Source: Bacteroidota bacterium
GTDB lineage: Bacteria; Bacteroidota; Bacteroidia; Bacteroidales; JAADJA01
Direction: 5' to 3'
NCBI GenBank assembly: GCA_024278155.1
Contig: JAJRTT010000034.1
Coordinates: 1-8,980 of the forward strand
DNA length: 8,980 nt
Shown piece after piece: positions 6,996-8,980 of this stretch; within the stretch, counting starts at the first letter, position 1, and each line of letters opens with the position of its first letter. Under the pieces are notes generated by a model. It saw nothing but the letters and a program-made list of their open reading frames with translations. It had not been told where the DNA came from and did not search any database. The position numbers were made by a program, and so were the translations under genes.

Positions 6996-7850
6996 ATGAG
7001 CACGATCAAAGTAATCGAATCCCCCCGCGATGCCATGCAGGGCTTGGTTCGTTTTATCCCGACAAAAGAAAAGGCAAGGTACATCAATGCCCTGTTGAAA
7101 GTGGGTTTCGACACCATTGATTTTGGGAGTTTTGTTTCACCAAGGGCAATCCCGCAATTAAAGGATACGGCAAAGGTGTTGGGCCTGCTTGATTTGTCAA
7201 ATACCAACTCAAAATTATTGGCCATTGTTGGAAATGCACAGGGAGGAGAGGTTGCGGCACAATTTGATGAAATATCCTGCCTCGGGTTTCCATTTTCCAT
7301 TTCCCCCACTTTTCTGAAAAGGAATATTAAATCCAATATAGACAAGTCCCTTGAAACCGTTGATTCATTACTCAATATTTGTGATAACAAGAAAAAGGAA
7401 CTGGTCGTGTATATTTCCATGGCATTTGGAAACCCTTATGGCGATGAATGGAACCCTGATTTGGTAGTCCGGTGGGTCACGGAGTTAAACAAAATGGGTG
7501 TACGGATTATCCCCTTGTCCGATACAGTGGGGATTTCTTCCAGGAAAACAATTGGCTGGTTGTTTTCAGAGCTTGTGCCCGAGTTTCCCGACATTGAATT
7601 TGGCCTGCACTTGCACACAACGGTGAGGCATTGGTACCGGAAAATCAATGCGGCCTTCATTCATGGCTGCAAACGTTTCGATACGGTCATCAATGGCCTT
7701 GGTGGCTGTCCCATGGCCGAAAACCGATTGGTCGGAAACTTAAGGACCTCCAACTTACTTGAATATTTTGAGATCAACAATGTCCCTTTTCACATTGATG
7801 AAAAGGCTTTCGGGAAAGCCTATGAAATCGCTTTGGAGGTTTTTCCTTAG
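6996..7850 (+). CDS. Hydroxymethylglutaryl-CoA lyase family protein
   Basis: This 284-residue DRE-TIM metallolyase most likely cleaves HMG-CoA to acetyl-CoA and acetoacetate in the cytoplasm, the last step of leucine degradation. It begins IKVIESPRDAMQG, equivalent to the canonical EVGPRDGLQ, with catalytic Arg11 and Asp12. FDTIDFGSFVSPRAIPQL (38-55) matches the family's strand-2 region. MAFGNPYGDEW (142-152) and SDTVGIS (175-181) follow. GLHLHTT (203-209) supplies the metal-binding His205 and His207, where the usual form is HxHD. The active-site loop GLGGCPMAENRLVGN (234-248) contains the signature Cys238 and metal-binding Asn248. The GGC loop separates it from 2-isopropylmalate and homocitrate synthases. 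The length is normal and the C-terminus appears complete although repeat A begins 11 bp after the stop. The probable acetoacetyl-CoA synthetase downstream supports the assignment. A related acyl-CoA lyase cannot be fully excluded. Confidence 0.88.
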   Translation: MSTIKVIESPRDAMQGLVRFIPTKEKARYINALLKVGFDTIDFGSFVSPRAIPQLKDTAKVLGLLDLSNTNSKLLAIVGNAQGGEVAAQFDEISCLGFPFSISPTFLKRNIKSNIDKSLETVDSLLNICDNKKKELVVYISMAFGNPYGDEWNPDLVVRWVTELNKMGVRIIPLSDTVGISSRKTIGWLFSELVPEFPDIEFGLHLHTTVRHWYRKINAAFIHGCKRFDTVINGLGGCPMAENRLVGNLRTSNLLEYFEINNVPFHIDEKAFGKAYEIALEVFP

Positions 7851-7861
7851 TTTAATAATCG

Positions 7862-8106
7862 ATAGGCCATCCCTACGGGATTTCATGTTTTTGCTGGTTA
7901 ATCCCCGGCACTACCGTACCGGGTTACAAATAAGTATTCCCTACGGGAATGAAATGTAAACCAAACTTATTGAAAGAACAACAAATAAAAAGTGCCATCG
8001 GCACGGTCTTTTTGTAGCACCGGACGAAGTTTGCCGGAGCGGTAGCAAAGGAAAACAAGCCCGGTGAAATAATGCACAAACAAATAGTCCCGTATGGGAC
8101 GACCTA
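7862..8106. repeat. Direct repeat copy A with REP-like hairpins (BIME-like)
   Basis: The core 7862-8066 matches copy B at 203 of 205 positions without gaps. A variable 18-bp stretch follows, then a shared hairpin end. Hairpins seen: ATCCC-TAC-GGGAT (7869-7881), CCCGG/CCGGG with a 10-nt loop (7904-7923), ATTCCC-TAC-GGGAAT (7936-7950), GTGCC-ATC-GGCAC (7992-8004), CCGG/CCGG (8020-8037) and GTCCC-GTAT-GGGAC (8087-8100). CACCGG (8018-8023) can also pair at long range with CCGGTG (8061-8066). The left end TAGGCCATCCC and the complement of the right end TAGGTCGTCCC are imperfect inverted copies, as in paired REP/iREP modules. It lies between the lyase stop and the transposase start and probably contains the transposase promoter, though no clear TAnnTTTG is seen. 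Confidence 0.9.
7987..8013. terminator. Possible bidirectional terminator-like hairpin in repeat A
   Basis: A 5-bp stem GTGCC/GGCAC with a 3-nt loop is preceded by five A and followed, after GGTC, by five T. On the minus strand the T run follows the stem directly, which is the better intrinsic-terminator shape; on the plus strand a 4-nt bulge intervenes. The stem is short, so this may simply be one of the repeat's transposition hairpins. Confidence 0.3.
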
Positions 8107-8118
8107 ATATAAGCGATT

Positions 8119-8580
8119 ATGGCAAATTCATACACCCAAATCTACATCCATTATATCTTTGCTGTAAAAGGCAGAAAGAACTTTTTACATCAGGAAAACA
8201 ATGAGGAATTGCAAAAATACATAACCGGCCTGGTCGAAAACAGAAAATCAAAAATGTTGCAAATCAATAATGTCACCGATCATCTCCATGTGTTCGTAGG
8301 CTTGCACCCAACATATTCGGTTTCAAAATTCATGCAGGAAATCAAAGCCATTTCATCGGGTTTCATCAACAAGAAAAACTGGACAGGGGGCGATTTTCAC
8401 TGGCAGGAAGGATATGGAGCGTTTTCTTATTCCCGGTCTCAAATAGACAATGTTGTCAACTATATCAAAAACCAACAGGAACATCATAAAAAGAAAACTT
8501 TCAGGGAGGAGTATTTAGGGTTTCTCAAAAAGTTTGAAGTTGATTATGACGAACAATATATATTTGAATTCTATGATTAG
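8119..8580 (+). CDS. REP-associated Y1 (HUH) transposase, IS200/IS605-like TnpA
   Basis: This 153-residue protein is a single-strand DNA transposase of the Y1 HUH superfamily. It opens MANSYTQIYIHYIFAVKGRK, the first strand typical of TnpA proteins. The metal-binding HUH motif is His55-Leu56-His57 in TDHLHVFVGLHP. FHWQEGYGAFSYS (93-105) is the conserved strand that follows in REP-associated members. The nucleophilic tyrosine is Tyr115 in VVNYIKNQQEHHKK, with Gln119 in the position of the usual supporting polar residue. The tail FREEYLGFLKKFEVDYDEQYIF is common in the RAYT branch. The frame is intact, with both HUH histidines and the tyrosine present, so the enzyme could be active. No TnpB or IscB partner lies next to it, as expected for RAYTs. 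The ATG at 8119 follows the right end of repeat A by 12 bp and the stop precedes repeat B by 8 bp. No Shine-Dalgarno sequence is evident. Confidence 0.92.
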   Translation: MANSYTQIYIHYIFAVKGRKNFLHQENNEELQKYITGLVENRKSKMLQINNVTDHLHVFVGLHPTYSVSKFMQEIKAISSGFINKKNWTGGDFHWQEGYGAFSYSRSQIDNVVNYIKNQQEHHKKKTFREEYLGFLKKFEVDYDEQYIFEFYD

Positions 8581-8588
8581 GTTGGTTA

Positions 8589-8835
8589 ATAGGCCATCCC
8601 TACGGGATTTCATGTTTTTGCTGGTTAATCCCCGGCACTACCGTACCGGGTTACAAATAAGTATTCCCTACGGGAATGAAGTGTAAACCAAACTTATTGA
8701 AAGAACAACAAATAAAAAGTGCCATTGGCACGGTCTTTTTGTAGCACCGGACGAAGTTTGCCGGAGCGGTAGCAAAGGAAAACAAGCCCGGTGGAAAAAC
8801 AAAATAACGAATATAGTCCCGTCAGGGACGACCTA
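8589..8835. repeat. Direct repeat copy B with REP-like hairpins (BIME-like)
   Basis: This is the second copy, beginning just after the transposase stop. The core 8589-8793 differs from copy A only at 8681 (G for A) and 8726 (T for C, in a hairpin loop). After a variable 20-bp stretch it ends in hairpin GTCCC-GTCA-GGGAC (8816-8829), whose loop differs from copy A's GTAT while the stem is kept. The ends are imperfect inverted copies: AATAGGCCATCCCT at 8588-8601 against AATAGGTCGTCCCT read on the minus strand from 8837, 12 of 14 matching. The other hairpins of copy A recur 727 bp downstream. Confidence 0.9.
8714..8740. terminator. Possible terminator-like hairpin after the transposase gene (repeat B)
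   Basis: This is the copy-B version of the hairpin at 7987-8013: GTGCC-ATT-GGCAC flanked by A5 and T5, with GGTC between stem and T run on the plus strand. It could weakly end transposase transcription before the downstream ligase gene. The stem is only 5 bp, so termination is uncertain. Confidence 0.3.
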
Positions 8836-8930
8836 TTAAATTACATCCCCAAAGAAATAGAGTAATCATCTCCATTTGAACTTTATTAACCTCAATATGT
8901 TATTCAAAAACAAAGAATAGATAAAACAAC

Positions 8931-8980
8931 ATGAGCAACAAAATCCTCTGGAAACCCACAAAAGAGCACATTGAAAATAC
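8931..8980 (+). CDS. Probable acetoacetyl-CoA synthetase (acetoacetate--CoA ligase), N-terminus only
   Basis: An ATG at 8931 opens a frame reading MSNKILWKPTKEHIEN to the window edge. The start resembles acetoacetyl-CoA synthetases, ANL-superfamily ligases that typically begin with a KILWxPSxExIxNT-like motif and convert acetoacetate, ATP and CoA to acetoacetyl-CoA. Only 16 complete codons are visible, so the call rests on this short motif plus context: the HMG-CoA lyase upstream would produce its substrate. The start follows AT-rich sequence with no clear Shine-Dalgarno sequence; no stop or better start lies between. A good TAnnTTTG box is not seen in the 95 bp between repeat B and this gene, so transcription could come from upstream through the transposase unit. 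Confidence 0.6.
   Translation, partial: MSNKILWKPTKEHIEN

Larger units (their letters stand above)
7862..8835 (+). mobile_element. REP-associated (RAYT) transposase unit: repeat, tnpA, repeat
   Basis: One Y1 transposase gene is enclosed by two direct repeats of about 245 bp, each full of short hairpins. The same base recurs every 727 bp across the repeat cores. This is the arrangement known for REP-associated tyrosine transposases, which are IS200/IS605 relatives that act on nearby REP/BIME hairpins as single-stranded DNA. I infer the element boundaries from the repeat ends; no target-site duplication is expected for this enzyme class. The unit occupies the spacer between the HMG-CoA lyase and the probable acetoacetyl-CoA synthetase genes and disrupts neither. 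Confidence 0.7.

Noticed and set aside
6926..7420. Minus-strand 164-codon frame opposite the lyase gene
   Set aside because: It is antisense to a well-supported HMG-CoA lyase with all key residues, and its translation shows no family motif.
7759..7959. Plus-strand 66-codon frame overlapping the end of the lyase gene and repeat A
   Set aside because: It is an out-of-frame shadow of the lyase gene that continues into repeat DNA, with no recognisable domain.
7941..8135. Minus-strand 64-codon frame inside repeat A
   Set aside because: It is read through the repeat hairpins and overlaps the transposase start. It resembles no protein I know and is best explained by repeat sequence.
7862..8835. 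CRISPR array
   Set aside because: There are only two long repeats, separated by a transposase gene, and no regular short repeat-spacer pattern or cas gene.

Overview
The window looks like chromosomal DNA from a member of the Bacteroidota. The evidence is a run of Bacteroidota-type -7 promoter boxes (TAnnTTTG), weak or absent Shine-Dalgarno sequences before A-rich starts, a DUF4270 lipoprotein, a short GT5-N 'glycogen/starch synthase' protein, and a secreted beta-sandwich protein of the kind exported in this phylum. Genus cannot be fixed from the sequence alone.

Layout. 1-462 (minus): N-terminal part of a secreted protein that runs off the left edge. 463-771: AT-rich divergent promoter region. 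772-4846 (plus): three co-oriented genes, a 272-residue GT5-N-domain protein, a DUF4270 lipoprotein with a TTG start, and glmS. 4874-6496 (minus): an S41/CtpA-type processing protease, convergent with glmS across a 27-bp gap. 6497-6995: about 500 bp with no convincing gene. 6996-7850 (plus): a hydroxymethylglutaryl-CoA lyase family protein. 7862-8835: a single-gene REP-type mobile unit, a 153-residue HUH/Y1 transposase between two nearly identical direct repeats rich in small hairpins. 8931-8980 (plus): the first 16 complete codons of a probable acetoacetyl-CoA synthetase.

How the genes may work together. GlmS makes glucosamine-6-phosphate for peptidoglycan and LPS, and sits downstream of the GT5-N protein and the DUF4270 lipoprotein, a neighbourhood I recall as recurrent in Bacteroidota; the roles of the two upstream proteins are not established. 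HMG-CoA lyase yields acetoacetate plus acetyl-CoA, and acetoacetyl-CoA synthetase would reactivate the acetoacetate, so the pair fits the end of leucine or ketone-body catabolism. The REP unit lies in the spacer between these two genes.

The most notable structure is the repeat-transposase-repeat unit. Its 205-bp repeat cores differ at two positions, both outside the predicted hairpin stems, and each full repeat has imperfect inverted ends. This matches the known arrangement of REP-associated tyrosine transposases with REP/BIME elements, so it is probably a lineage-specific variant of a known system and not a wholly new one.
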